Both the position numbers and the translations under genes were made by a program. A stretch of DNA of 64,000 nt from contig NZ_JROZ02000003.1 of assembly GCF_000765665.2 (NCBI RefSeq), forward strand, positions 172,309 to 236,308, read 5' to 3'. Position 1 is the first letter of the stretch, and the number at the start of each line of letters is the position of its first letter. The notes beneath the pieces are model-generated. The model saw nothing but the letters and a program-made list of their open reading frames with translations, had not been told where the DNA came from and did not search any database. Positions 8,474 through 17,536 of the stretch are shown here, in pieces. The stretch is from Helicobacter sp. MIT 05-5293 (lineage in GTDB: Bacteria; Campylobacterota; Campylobacteria; Campylobacterales; Helicobacteraceae).

Positions 8474-9328
8474 ATGAAAAACTTACTCTATCAATGCGCT
8501 ATGATTGCGGTTAAATCCGGGAAGGTAGCCTTGCAATATTATGGTTTGGAGGATTTTAAACTTAAAAGTGATTCTTCGCCTATCACTCAAGCGGATTTAG
8601 AATCTAACGCACTGCTTATGCGAGAATTGCAAGCACATTCGCCCTATCAAGTCTGCTCTGAAGAGGCGGTTTTGGATTATGAAAAACGCAAAGATTTAGA
8701 ATATTATTGGCTGATTGACCCGCTTGATGGCACGAAAGATTTTTTAGCGCAAAATGGCGGTTGGACAATCAACATCGCTTTAATTCATAAAAAGCGTCCG
8801 ATTCTTGGTGTCGTTTATGCGCCTGTGTTTCATCAGCTTTTTATCGCTCTAAAAGGCTTTGGGAGTTTTACTTATGAGCAAGAATCACTTAAGGTTGCGT
8901 TGGAATCTGACAATCTCACTTTGATGTGGCTAGAAGAAAATAAATGCAAACTTACAGGAGAGAGAATCATTGAGGATTCTGAAATCATTGCTTGTGATTC
9001 GATGTTTCATAGCACAAAAGAGACGCAAGAGTTTATGCAAAAATATCAGCTTAAGGTGCAAAAATACGGCTCTTCACTCAAAGTGTGCGCACTTGCAGAG
9101 GGTAGGGCTGATATTTATCCGCGTTTTAATGGCACGAGTGAATGGGATATAGCTGCGTGTGAAATCGTGCTAGAAGAGGCAGGTGGAGTGATTCTTGATT
9201 GTCTCACTAAAAAACCTTTGGAATACAATAAACCAAGTGTAAGAAATCATCATTTTGTCGCTTTTGCTAAAAGTCAAGTGGGGAAAGCCATTTATCGCGA
9301 TGTCCTAGATTCTGTTTATAAATCTTAA
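8474..9328 (+). CDS. cysQ: 3'(2'),5'-bisphosphate nucleotidase, CysQ-type
   Basis: A 284-residue inositol-monophosphatase-superfamily phosphatase. Metal-binding motif DPLDGTKDF is near residue 82 and WDIAACEIVLEEAGG near 224, both typical of CysQ; the site AAGGTGG precedes ATG 8474. CysQ normally removes the 3'-phosphate from PAP or PAPS. Here it closes a MeOPN cluster whose CysC-like kinase yields a 3'-phosphorylated cytidine donor, so transfer would release cytidine 3',5'-bisphosphate. Cleavage of that by-product is a plausible job (inference). A housekeeping PAP phosphatase is the alternative. Confidence 0.82.
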   Translation: MKNLLYQCAMIAVKSGKVALQYYGLEDFKLKSDSSPITQADLESNALLMRELQAHSPYQVCSEEAVLDYEKRKDLEYYWLIDPLDGTKDFLAQNGGWTINIALIHKKRPILGVVYAPVFHQLFIALKGFGSFTYEQESLKVALESDNLTLMWLEENKCKLTGERIIEDSEIIACDSMFHSTKETQEFMQKYQLKVQKYGSSLKVCALAEGRADIYPRFNGTSEWDIAACEIVLEEAGGVILDCLTKKPLEYNKPSVRNHHFVAFAKSQVGKAIYRDVLDSVYKS

Positions 9329-9440
9329 AGACTAAAAGTCTCACAGCAAAATCCTTTGCAAAGCTACAATGATTAAGAATTTAGGGGTATGATTAAAGCT
9401 TTAAAATATAGAGTAAGTTTGTTTATCAGGGTGGAATATT

Positions 9441-11633
9441 ATGAGGATTAAGTTTGATTTGTGGGCAAAGGTGCGATTAGGTATCATCGGGATCATCAGT
9501 GTGTGCGTAATAAGTGGCTGTGATAGACGGAATCAAGAAAACGACACACAAGCATTAGATTCTCAAATCCCTACAAAAATCCCTTTGGTATTAGAAGAGA
9601 ATGATACTTTAGAAACTCTTATGGATAAGATATTTATTCATAATATGTATGACCCTCCTAAAGAAATATTGATTACCTCTAAAGAAATATTTATCGAAAC
9701 GATGTTGCCTGCAGATGATAGTAAGGCAGATTCTCAAAGTATTCCTTATTTGGATACGCAAATCTCTTCTCTTCCTGTCGTGGAAGAAAAACGACATGAG
9801 ATTGCTCAAATTTATGAGGCAGCCTATCGAGAAAACAAAACCCGCACGATACAGATTGCGACTTTAGAATCTGTCTTGCGACTGAAAAAAGAATGGGAAA
9901 TTTTGACTAATTCTTCAAAAGAATATCAAGGTATCGTTGCGCTAGAAAATCTCCGCATACAAATTGAACTAGCCTTAGCCGCATTATTTTTGGGTTATCA
10001 AGGGGGTGATACGCAAAATGTTGAAGCTTTGCTCACTCAACAATATCAAGCTGCTAAAGGCACAGGAGAGCTTAGTGCTATTATAGAATCCCAGATTCAA
10101 CATCGCCTTATTGCGTTGTTTGGATTAAATCAGCTTGAAAAAAATGCCAATCAGCCACCCAATCAAGCCCAACAAGATGTCAAAAAAGTTTTTCGTGCAG
10201 CTGTTGAGAAAGACTTAGAATCCTATAAAGACTTTTTACCTAAAAAACATTATGAAGTTTATAGTAGAGTATTAGCATTGCTTTTAGAAGCTAGTTTATC
10301 TAATGAAGCACCTATGGATAGGGTATTATCCAAACTTTTTGAGTATCCTAGTGTTACTGAAATGTCTGCAGATAACGAAAGCAATATGTATGAGCGTTTT
10401 GAGCGTTTAAGACAAGCTTATGATCTTTCCAAAGACAAGGCACTTGTAACTTCACAAAATGAGGCGCGACAAATCATTGAGATTAGTCATAATCCGCTTA
10501 AAAATGTCTTTGAAACGCAATCAATGGGTTATTATTGTTATGGTTTGGATTATTTGAGTTTGGCATTTGTGGATTATGAGCTGATTGATTCTGTGCGTGA
10601 TGCGTTGGCTTATTTGCAAAAAGATTTTAAATATTATCAGATTGTCGAGCATCGTTTTGATGCGCCTTCTTTTAAGAACTATATTACTTCAATGCTTTTA
10701 TCTGCCTACGCGCTTTTGAATGTGCAAAAATATCAAGATCAATTCGATGATATTGTGCGTTTAGTCAAATCAGAGCTTACTCAATATCGTGATGCGATTG
10801 ATTCTAATGAATTTGAGCTTTATCAAGATGCGGTTGCTGTGCTTGAGAATCCAGATAGTAGAAAGTTTAACACTATTGAATTGGTTGAAAAAGAACCCAT
10901 AGAGGAAGAAGGCTATACCAAAGTGCTTTTGGCTTTGTCTCCACAAGAATATCAACAGATTCAAGATATTAATGGTCGCTTACAAAGAGATCGTGATAAT
11001 GCTGCTTCGCTAGAGCAAGAATGTTTGCTCCCTGAAGATATTGATTTTATGTTGTCTTTGGCTTATCAAGCTTTCAAGTCGCAGGGTTATGCAGGTGTCC
11101 CTTCTGAAATGTTTAATATTCGTCTTGATGAGGTGTTTGATATTCGTTCTTTGGATTTTCAAGAAAGGCGCATAGATATTCATGACCAAAGGTGGCTAGG
11201 TCAGCATTTAGTTGATTTTGATCGTTTTATTGTGCTAGGAATCGCAGATAGGGATTGTTATACAAATTTTGAAATGATGCAAAGAATGTTTCAAACACTG
11301 CAATCGAAGCAAAAAATATGCGGAGCAAATGTGATTTTTGATAAGCAAAATGCTTTGGTGTTAAGTGATCTTAGCCCTACAAAATCTCTTGAAATAATGT
11401 CAGATGGTAGGGTGTATTTTCGTTTAAACAGAAATGAGTTTCTTTTCAATCGGTTGTTGTTTCAAAATGATGAAAAAAGTCTTAAGGCATTGATTCAAGC
11501 CCATGATAAAAGTAAAACTATAGGCTATTTGATTCACTTTTTCCCTTCTATGTCGGCATATTTACAGCAACGCTCTTCGGTGCAAGAAGCCCAAGCGTTG
11601 ATTTCCCGAGAAGGGAATATTCATTGTTATTAA
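9441..11633 (+). CDS. Large putative lipoprotein of unknown function
   Basis: A 730-residue protein with a signal peptide ending in a lipobox, VCVISGC (Cys about residue 27), preceded by a basic start and a hydrophobic stretch. The mature part is acidic and mostly predicted helical, rich in Glu, Gln and Leu, with no catalytic motif I recognise. The helical segments between residues 120 and 450 could be TPR-like, but I see no regular 34-residue period. It stands alone: 112 bases separate it from cysQ, and the next gene is convergent. Probably anchored in the inner or outer membrane facing the periplasm. I do not recognise the family. Confidence 0.6.
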   Translation: MRIKFDLWAKVRLGIIGIISVCVISGCDRRNQENDTQALDSQIPTKIPLVLEENDTLETLMDKIFIHNMYDPPKEILITSKEIFIETMLPADDSKADSQSIPYLDTQISSLPVVEEKRHEIAQIYEAAYRENKTRTIQIATLESVLRLKKEWEILTNSSKEYQGIVALENLRIQIELALAALFLGYQGGDTQNVEALLTQQYQAAKGTGELSAIIESQIQHRLIALFGLNQLEKNANQPPNQAQQDVKKVFRAAVEKDLESYKDFLPKKHYEVYSRVLALLLEASLSNEAPMDRVLSKLFEYPSVTEMSADNESNMYERFERLRQAYDLSKDKALVTSQNEARQIIEISHNPLKNVFETQSMGYYCYGLDYLSLAFVDYELIDSVRDALAYLQKDFKYYQIVEHRFDAPSFKNYITSMLLSAYALLNVQKYQDQFDDIVRLVKSELTQYRDAIDSNEFELYQDAVAVLENPDSRKFNTIELVEKEPIEEEGYTKVLLALSPQEYQQIQDINGRLQRDRDNAASLEQECLLPEDIDFMLSLAYQAFKSQGYAGVPSEMFNIRLDEVFDIRSLDFQERRIDIHDQRWLGQHLVDFDRFIVLGIADRDCYTNFEMMQRMFQTLQSKQKICGANVIFDKQNALVLSDLSPTKSLEIMSDGRVYFRLNRNEFLFNRLLFQNDEKSLKALIQAHDKSKTIGYLIHFFPSMSAYLQQRSSVQEAQALISREGNIHCY

Positions 11634-11653
11634 TGTTGTTTAAGTATTTAAGC

Positions 11654-12124
11654 TTACGAGTTTTTCTTCTTTAGTTCTTTTTTGAATTCTTTGCGTTTCT
11701 TTGCTGCCTCAAAGCGACGGATTTCATCTTCAGTAGTAGGCTCTAAAGGTGGGATTTTGACTTTTTTACCTGTGGGATCAATGGCAACCATTGTAAAATA
11801 ACAACTATTGCAATGTGTAACAAAACGATTTTTAATATCTTCGCTGATTACTTTGATGCCTACTTCGCAACTTGTGCTACCGACATAATTTATTCTGGCG
11901 AGAAAAATGACTAATGAGCCAATAGGAATAGGGTGTTTAAAAACAACATCATCAACACCAATAGTAACAACCCCACAGCCACAATATCGAGTAGCACACG
12001 CGTATGCAACTTGATCAAGGAGTCTCATTAATTCTCCCCCATGCATCACTCCGCTAAAATTTGCCATACTAGGTGCTGCAAGCACACTCATTGTTAAAGA
12101 TTTAGGATCGAATATATCTTCCAT
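11654..12124 (-). CDS. Acyl-CoA thioesterase, hotdog fold (YciA-like)
   Basis: A 156-residue hotdog-fold protein with MHGGELMRLLDQVAYACATRYCG near residues 28-50, the HGG-x-Leu-x-Asp active-site motif of the YciA/BACH acyl-CoA thioesterases, and VTIGVDDVVFKHPIPIGS after it. It should hydrolyse acyl-CoA thioesters in the cytoplasm; H. pylori has a similar single-domain enzyme. A charged C-terminal tail (RKEFKKELKKK) ends it. It diverges from flaA across a 274-base gap and converges on the lipoprotein gene. Confidence 0.82.
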   Translation of the reverse strand: MEDIFDPKSLTMSVLAAPSMANFSGVMHGGELMRLLDQVAYACATRYCGCGVVTIGVDDVVFKHPIPIGSLVIFLARINYVGSTSCEVGIKVISEDIKNRFVTHCNSCYFTMVAIDPTGKKVKIPPLEPTTEDEIRRFEAAKKRKEFKKELKKKNS

Positions 12125-12319
12125 AACAAAGTCTCCTTGAGTATAAGTTAAATTTTAATTAACTTTTAGTGAAGTTAGTAGAGTTAATTATGCTATCACA
12201 AGAGTAAATAAATATAAAAAATGTCGTATTTAGGGATTATTTGTCTCTAAAAGTAACCTATTTTGCGAGCGAAATCAAAAAATATTAAGAAAATATGCAC
12301 AAAATACTCAAAAATGGAT

Positions 12320-12345
12320 TAAAATTTTTTTGTCATAGTCGATAT
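12320..12345 (+). promoter_or_regulatory. Sigma-28 (FliA) promoter of flaA
   Basis: TAAAATTT at 12320-12327 and GTCGATAT at 12338-12345 match the flagellar class 3 pattern TAAAGTTT / GCCGATAA with a 10-base gap. It lies about 50 bases before flaA, where Helicobacter flaA is known to depend on FliA. The rest of 12125-12398 is AT-rich with no other gene visible. Confidence 0.7.
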
Positions 12346-12398
12346 GTATCTTAACCAAACGCAAGGATGCGTAAGGAAAACTTTAAAAGGAGTTAATC

Positions 12399-13919
12399 AT
12401 GGCTTTCCAAGTCAATACAAACATTAACGCGCTTAATGCGCATGCTCAATCTACTTTTACTCAATATGCTCTTAAGAATTCAATGGAGAAATTGAGTTCA
12501 GGTCTTAGAATCAACAAGGCAGCAGACGATGCGTCAGGTATGACCATTGCTGACAGCTTGAGATCACAAGCAAGTGCTTTGGGACAAGCGATCCGAAACA
12601 CAAATGATGGTATGGGGATTATCCAAATTGCGGATAAAGCGATGGACGAACAAATCAAGATTCTTGATACTATCAAAACAAAAGCTGTGCAAGCTGCTCA
12701 AGATGGACAAAGCACACAATCTCGTTCAATGATTCAAATGGACATTAAACGTTTGATTGAAGGTTTGGACAACATTGGTAACACTACTACTTACAATGGT
12801 ATGGCTTTGCTTTCTGGTGCTTTTACAAATAAAGAGTTCCAAGTAGGTGCGTATTCTAACCAAGCTATTAAAGCATCAATTGGTTCAACTACATCTGATA
12901 AGATCGGACAAATCCGAATTGAAACAGGTGCGCTTATTACAAGCTCTGGTGAAGTTACTATGACATTTAAAAATGTTGATGGTGTTAATGATGTAACTTT
13001 AGAATCTGTGAAGATTTCATCTTCTGCAGGAACAGGTATCGGTGTTTTAGCTGAAGTAATTAACAAAAACTCTGACAAAACAGGTATCCGTGCTCAAGCA
13101 AATACCATTACAACTTCAGACACATTCATTGTCTCTGGTAGTTTGAAAGGTGTGATGATTAATGGTATTTCTATCGGTGATGTGATTGGGATTAAGAAAA
13201 ACGATAGCGATGGTCGTTTGGTGCAAGCATTCAACGCTGCGACAATGCATACAGGTGTAGAAGCTTATACAGATAATCTTGGTCGATTGAATCTACGAAG
13301 CACAGACGGACGCGGTATTGATTTGAGTGCAGAAGGTGCTGTGGGCAACGATGAAGCTGCTCTTACTACACTTAATGGTGGGCAAGATATTACAGCTGGT
13401 TCTACAAACTATGGACGTCTTTCACTTGTTCGAACTGATGCGAGAGATGTTGTGGTTTCAGGGATTAATATCTCTGCGACAGGTTATGACGATGATTTGA
13501 AAGTCGCTCAAACAACAACTAACCTAAGAGATGTAACAGGTGTGTTTAATGCTGATGTAAAATCTGCTTCAGGTGCAAACTACAATGCAGTAATCGCTAG
13601 CGGTGGTGCAGACTTAGGAGCTGGTGTTACAAGCCTTAGAGGTGCGATGGTTACAATGGATATTGCAGAATCTGCGATTAAAATGCTTGATAAGATTAGA
13701 GCTGACCTCGGTTCTGTTCAAGGACAAATGGTGAGCACAGTCAACAACATCACTATTACTCAAGTGAATGTTAAAGCAGCTGAATCTGGTATCCGTGAAG
13801 TGGATTTTGCAGCTGAAAGTTCAGAATTCAGCAAGCTTAATATCCTTGCTCAATCTGGAAGCTATGCGCTTTCTCAAGCAAATGCAATCCAACAAAATAT
13901 TTTAAGATTGCTTAACTAA
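12399..13919 (+). CDS. flaA: Major flagellin A
   Basis: A 506-residue flagellin. The D0/D1 N-terminus is [16 protein letters not shown] ... [24 protein letters not shown], and the C-terminus is [26 protein letters not shown]. The central D2/D3 region resembles Helicobacter FlaA and carries Ser/Thr-rich stretches that are pseudaminic-acid sites in relatives. An AAGGAG site precedes ATG 12399. Secreted through the flagellar type III system, it is the main filament subunit. It forms a single-gene transcript between a sigma-28 promoter and a terminator. The minor flagellin FlaB is separate, at 36815. Codon use favours highly expressed codons. Confidence 0.96.
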   Translation: MAFQVNTNINALNAHAQSTFTQYALKNSMEKLSSGLRINKAADDASGMTIADSLRSQASALGQAIRNTNDGMGIIQIADKAMDEQIKILDTIKTKAVQAAQDGQSTQSRSMIQMDIKRLIEGLDNIGNTTTYNGMALLSGAFTNKEFQVGAYSNQAIKASIGSTTSDKIGQIRIETGALITSSGEVTMTFKNVDGVNDVTLESVKISSSAGTGIGVLAEVINKNSDKTGIRAQANTITTSDTFIVSGSLKGVMINGISIGDVIGIKKNDSDGRLVQAFNAATMHTGVEAYTDNLGRLNLRSTDGRGIDLSAEGAVGNDEAALTTLNGGQDITAGSTNYGRLSLVRTDARDVVVSGINISATGYDDDLKVAQTTTNLRDVTGVFNADVKSASGANYNAVIASGGADLGAGVTSLRGAMVTMDIAESAIKMLDKIRADLGSVQGQMVSTVNNITITQVNVKAAESGIREVDFAAESSEFSKLNILAQSGSYALSQANAIQQNILRLLN

Positions 13920-13942
13920 AAGCCTCTTGAGACACTCCTTTT

Positions 13943-13965
13943 CCTCCTCTCTTTGGGGGAGGAGG
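13943..13965 (+). terminator. Rho-independent terminator after flaA
   Basis: CCTCCTC (13943-13949) pairs with GAGGAGG (13959-13965), extended by two more pairs inside the loop. A T/C-rich run follows. It begins 24 bases after the flaA stop. Confidence 0.75.
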
Positions 13966-14073
13966 TTCTCTTCTTCCTTTATTCTTTTTATCTTCTTTAT
14001 TTTTATTGTAATTGACAACAATACGTTATAATTTTATTCTATTAATCCTCGCATATTAGATTTAGGTGTGTAA

Positions 14074-14832
14074 ATGATAGAGCTTGATATATCTGTGGTG
14101 ATGTTTTTAATTGCGGCAGCTTTCGTGGCGGGTTTTATTGATTCTATTGCAGGAGGTGGAGGTATGATTACCATACCTGCCTTACTTGCTGTGGGGATTC
14201 CACCCTTGCAGGCACTTGGCACAAATAAATTGCAAAGTTGTTTTGGGAGCTTTTCGGCAAGTTTTCATTTTTATCAAAAGGGACATTTAAAGATCAAAGA
14301 GAATCTACCCTTTATTGCTGTCGTATTTGTATTTGCTATGATTGGGACATTGAGTGTGCAAGTCTTTTCGGCAGACTTTTTGAGTAAGTGCATACCTTTT
14401 TTGCTTATTATTTTCGCTTTTTATTTTTTATTTTCTCCTAAAATCACAGAAGATTCTTCTCATCGCTTGATAGGAGTTATTCCCTTAGCATTGGTGTTAG
14501 GAGGGATTGGCTTTTATGATGGATTTTTTGGTCCGGGGACAGGTTCATTTTTAATGTTAGCCATGATTGTTTTAGGTGGATTTGGTCTTACCCAATCTTT
14601 GGCTCAAGCAAAGATGTTTAATTTCACGACAAATATCGCTTCTACTTTGATATTTGCTTTAAGCGGAGAGATTCTTTATAGCGTTGGTTTATTAATGGCT
14701 CTAGGGCAGTTTGTCGGAGCAAATATTGGCTCAAGAATCGCTATAGGTTATGGTGTAAAGATTATCAAGCCTTTGGTGGTTTGTGTATCTTTGGCAGCGT
14801 GTGTAAATTTACTTTATAAACAATATTTTTAA
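14074..14832 (+). CDS. TSUP-family (TauE/SafE) membrane permease
   Basis: A 252-residue integral membrane protein with about seven to eight hydrophobic segments. The two family motifs are present: GFIDSIAGGGGMITIPALL near residue 20 and GFYDGFFGPGTGSFLM near 145. TSUP proteins export or import sulfite, sulfonates or other organic anions; the substrate cannot be read from sequence. A single gene downstream of flaA, with AT-rich sequence before it. Confidence 0.85.
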   Translation: MIELDISVVMFLIAAAFVAGFIDSIAGGGGMITIPALLAVGIPPLQALGTNKLQSCFGSFSASFHFYQKGHLKIKENLPFIAVVFVFAMIGTLSVQVFSADFLSKCIPFLLIIFAFYFLFSPKITEDSSHRLIGVIPLALVLGGIGFYDGFFGPGTGSFLMLAMIVLGGFGLTQSLAQAKMFNFTTNIASTLIFALSGEILYSVGLLMALGQFVGANIGSRIAIGYGVKIIKPLVVCVSLAACVNLLYKQYF

Positions 14833-14914
14833 AAGTTTCATATTTAATTCACTTTATCGTTATACACTTCCCTTGTCAATTGAGACAAAAAATTATTCTT
14901 ACAAAGGAGATAAA

Positions 14915-15346
14915 ATGAAGAATATAAGAAAAATATTATTGACAAGTGTAATGGGAGTTTGTCTATGTGGCTGGCTCAATGCAGCAGATTTTAGCAAGCA
15001 CACAGAAGATGAACTAATCAAGCTTTCAGGTAGCGTTAAAGTAGCAGATTATCCGGATTATAAGATTGAAATCATCAAACGCGCTAAACAAATGAAAGAA
15101 AAAGATGCACAAAGTTTTAAAGAAAAGCTCAAGGCGCAATATGAAAAAGCCACTGAAAATATGAAAGTAAAAGAATTACGAGCTTATGAGCAATCAGCGC
15201 GTGAAGCAATGAAAAAGAAAATTGATACAATGACCGTTAAGGAGCTCAAAGAATCGGGATTGGATAAATTTAAAAATAGAAATAAAAAATGTCCATTTTC
15301 TAAAGATCCCAAGAAAGATTCTAAAAAAGATCCTAAGACAAAATAA
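14915..15346 (+). CDS. Secreted DUF1104-family protein
   Basis: ATG 14915 is chosen because AAGGAG ends 5 bases before it. The product is a 143-residue protein with a Sec signal peptide (MKNIRKILLTSVMGVCLCGWLNAA, cut after NAA). The mature part is a helical, Lys-rich domain with DELIKLSGSVKVADYPDYKIEI, which fits the Campylobacter/Helicobacter DUF1104 family. The C-terminus is a low-complexity Lys-Asp-Pro repeat (SKDPKKDSKKDPK). A periplasmic location is expected; the function is unknown. A terminator follows directly. Confidence 0.72.
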   Translation: MKNIRKILLTSVMGVCLCGWLNAADFSKHTEDELIKLSGSVKVADYPDYKIEIIKRAKQMKEKDAQSFKEKLKAQYEKATENMKVKELRAYEQSAREAMKKKIDTMTVKELKESGLDKFKNRNKKCPFSKDPKKDSKKDPKTK

Positions 15347-15350
15347 TCTC

Positions 15351-15372
15351 AAGGTGGGGGATTCCTCACCTT
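15351..15372 (+). terminator. Rho-independent terminator after the DUF1104 gene
   Basis: AAGGTG (15351-15356) pairs with CACCTT (15367-15372), with three further pairs including a G-T. The T-rich run TTTTAAGTTTT follows. Confidence 0.7.
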
Positions 15373-15417
15373 TTAAGTTTTACATATCTGATAGAATCTT
15401 TGTGGGATTAATGAGAT

Positions 15418-15450
15418 TTTTCAGATTCTGTGATTTTTAGAATCTGAAAA
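15418..15450. repeat. Perfect 12-bp hairpin of paired AGATTCT/AGAATCT words
   Basis: TTTTCAGATTCT (15418-15429) is the exact reverse complement of AGAATCTGAAAA (15439-15450), with a 9-base loop. It sits 34 bases before crdR. It may act as a terminator or leader structure, and it is one of three inverted pairs of the same word in the window. Confidence 0.75.
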
Positions 15451-15484
15451 GTTTCATCATACGACCGATTGAAGGAAGCGAAAA

Positions 15485-16156
15485 ATGGCAACAAAAATTT
15501 TATTATTAGAAGATGATTTTGTGCTTTCTGAAATTTTAATGGAATTTTTGCAAGAGCGAGATTATCAAGTAACCCTTTGTGAAGATGCAAATACAGCGTT
15601 AGAGACTGCTTATGAACATAGTTTTGATTTGTGGATTCTTGATGTGAAAGTGCCTCAAGGCAATGGCTTTTCTTTGCTTAAAGAGTTAAGAGAATGTGGA
15701 AAAAATACACCCGCAATTTTTATCACTTCGCTTGATAGCATTGAGGATTTGCAGAATGGCTACAAGGCGGGGTGTGATGATTATATCAAGAAACCTTTTG
15801 AATTATTAGAGCTGCAATATCGCATTGAGACATTATTAAAACGCTCTTTTGCTCACAAAGATGATGATTTTGTCGCATTGCCTAATGGTTTTCGTTTTGG
15901 GATTCTTCGGCAGTTGCTTTATGATGCTCAAGGAGAAGTGGTTACACTCACTCAAAAAGAGACGCTTTTGCTTGCATTGCTTCTACAAAACAAAAATACT
16001 TATGTCTCCCAAGAAACGATTTTTGCAACATTATGGGAATATGAACAAGAGCCAAGCGAAATGAGTTTGCGCGCTTATGTCAAGAATCTACGCAAAATAT
16101 TGGGTAAAGATTGTATCCTCAATCAACGCGGGAGAGGGTATTGCTATGTCGGATAA
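15485..16156 (+). CDS. crdR: OmpR-family response regulator, CrdR-like
   Basis: A 223-residue protein: receiver domain (residues 1-120) with acidic pocket LLLEDD, phospho-Asp in LWILDVKVPQG, Thr/Ser in FITSLDS and Lys in YIKKPFE. It is followed by a winged-helix DNA-binding domain with LTQKETLLLALLLQNK and SLRAYVKNLRKILG. The order regulator-kinase-dnaB-comEC matches H. pylori HP1365-HP1364-HP1362-HP1361, where the pair is CrdRS (copper and nitrosative stress), and related Campylobacter systems are DccRS. The orthologue call rests on that synteny. The signal sensed here is not known. Confidence 0.75.
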   Translation: MATKILLLEDDFVLSEILMEFLQERDYQVTLCEDANTALETAYEHSFDLWILDVKVPQGNGFSLLKELRECGKNTPAIFITSLDSIEDLQNGYKAGCDDYIKKPFELLELQYRIETLLKRSFAHKDDDFVALPNGFRFGILRQLLYDAQGEVVTLTQKETLLLALLLQNKNTYVSQETIFATLWEYEQEPSEMSLRAYVKNLRKILGKDCILNQRGRGYCYVG

Positions 16157-17456
16157 TTCCAAAAAGGCGATTATCAAGATTCTTTGTCTTTATTTGGGGA
16201 CGACAAGCGTTTTTTTGTGTGTTTTTTTTGGATTTTTTTATGTCAGAGAAAAGCAACATCTTTTTGTCCAGCAAGTAAGCAATGCACGCGAAGTGAGCAT
16301 CGAAGCTTATGAGATTTTGCATACTTATAAAGATGATATTCCTCTAGCTTTGAGACACATTAGTGATGAAATCACCCAACCTTTGAGAATCTACGATAAG
16401 CAAGGCAAGATTATTTTTGATAATATCGGTATTGAACTCACACCAAAAGAAGTTTCACAGGGTTTTGCCAAAAGAGATAATAAGGTGATTATTGAACCTT
16501 CGATGCACGAGAGATTGCCTAGAGTTTCCCCAGAGCCTAGAGTTTCAAATGATAAAAATGTGCAAGATAAAGATTCTAAAGAAAATAAAGAATCCAAAGA
16601 TTCAAAAGAAGTCAAAGAAACTAAGACAAAAAACAAATACCCGCTTTCCAAGACGCGTGAGAATCTGCGTTATAAGGTTTTTATCCAAACTGATGCTTTG
16701 GATTCTCAAATTTTATTTTTACAATTTAAAATCTTTGTTTATTTGATTCTATCTATTACCCTAGCAGGCGTGGTGGCGTATTTTTTGGTGCGTTTTTCAC
16801 TCAAACCCTTGCAAGAAAAAATCGATTCTCTGAATGCTTTTATTAAAGATTCTACGCATGAAATCAATACGCCTTTGAGTATTATTTTAATGAGTATCGA
16901 GACTTTTGGCACACAGAATCTCAATGCTTCACAATTACAAAAAATCAGACGCATCAAGCTCGCATCAAAGAGTTTGAGCCATCTTTACAAAGATCTTGTT
17001 GTGTATAACTTCCCCCATGTCATTGATGATAATCCGCAGCTTATCGCACTTGATGTGCTGCTTTCAGAGCGTTTGGAGTATTTTGCTGCATTTTTTGAGC
17101 AAAAATCCCTCCATTTACGCGCAAGTATTGAATCAAGCACGATTGTAGCAAGTCGCGAGAAAATCACTTGTGTGGTGGATAATCTTTTAAATAATGCAAT
17201 CAAATATAATAAAAAAGGTGGAGAAGTGATTGTGAATCTTGAGCAAGGGCAGTTAAGTATTGCCGATACGGGTTGTGGCATAGCCCAAGAACATTTGGAT
17301 AAGATTTTTGATCGCTATCATCGTTACAATGATTTTCAAGGCGGTTTTGGTATCGGTTTGACTTTGGTAAAGCGCATTTGTGAGCAATATCACATTGAGA
17401 TTGATGTGCAAAGCACGATTGATGTGGGAAGTCGATTTTGTTTGCAATGGTCGTAG
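16146..17456 (+). CDS. crdS: Sensor histidine kinase, CrdS-like
   Basis: ATG 16146 overlaps the regulator stop by 11 bases, so the two are translationally coupled. The product is 436 residues. Transmembrane helices lie near residues 8-34 and 190-215, with a periplasmic loop between them. That loop ends in a Lys/Glu/Asp low-complexity stretch (KDSKENKESKDSKEVKETK). The HisKA domain has the phospho-acceptor in DSTHEINTPLS. The HATPase domain has N box DNLLNNAIKYN, G1 IADTGCGIA and G2 GGFGIGLTLVK. It phosphorylates the adjacent regulator. The charged repeat in the sensor loop is unusual and may vary between strains. Confidence 0.8.
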   Translation: MSDNSKKAIIKILCLYLGTTSVFLCVFFGFFYVREKQHLFVQQVSNAREVSIEAYEILHTYKDDIPLALRHISDEITQPLRIYDKQGKIIFDNIGIELTPKEVSQGFAKRDNKVIIEPSMHERLPRVSPEPRVSNDKNVQDKDSKENKESKDSKEVKETKTKNKYPLSKTRENLRYKVFIQTDALDSQILFLQFKIFVYLILSITLAGVVAYFLVRFSLKPLQEKIDSLNAFIKDSTHEINTPLSIILMSIETFGTQNLNASQLQKIRRIKLASKSLSHLYKDLVVYNFPHVIDDNPQLIALDVLLSERLEYFAAFFEQKSLHLRASIESSTIVASREKITCVVDNLLNNAIKYNKKGGEVIVNLEQGQLSIADTGCGIAQEHLDKIFDRYHRYNDFQGGFGIGLTLVKRICEQYHIEIDVQSTIDVGSRFCLQWS

Positions 17457-17536
17457 CATTTTATCAGATTTAGCACTTTTAAACCAAAAACATTGTATCC
17501 TTTTGGACTTTTTAGATTCTAATACAAAGGGGTATT

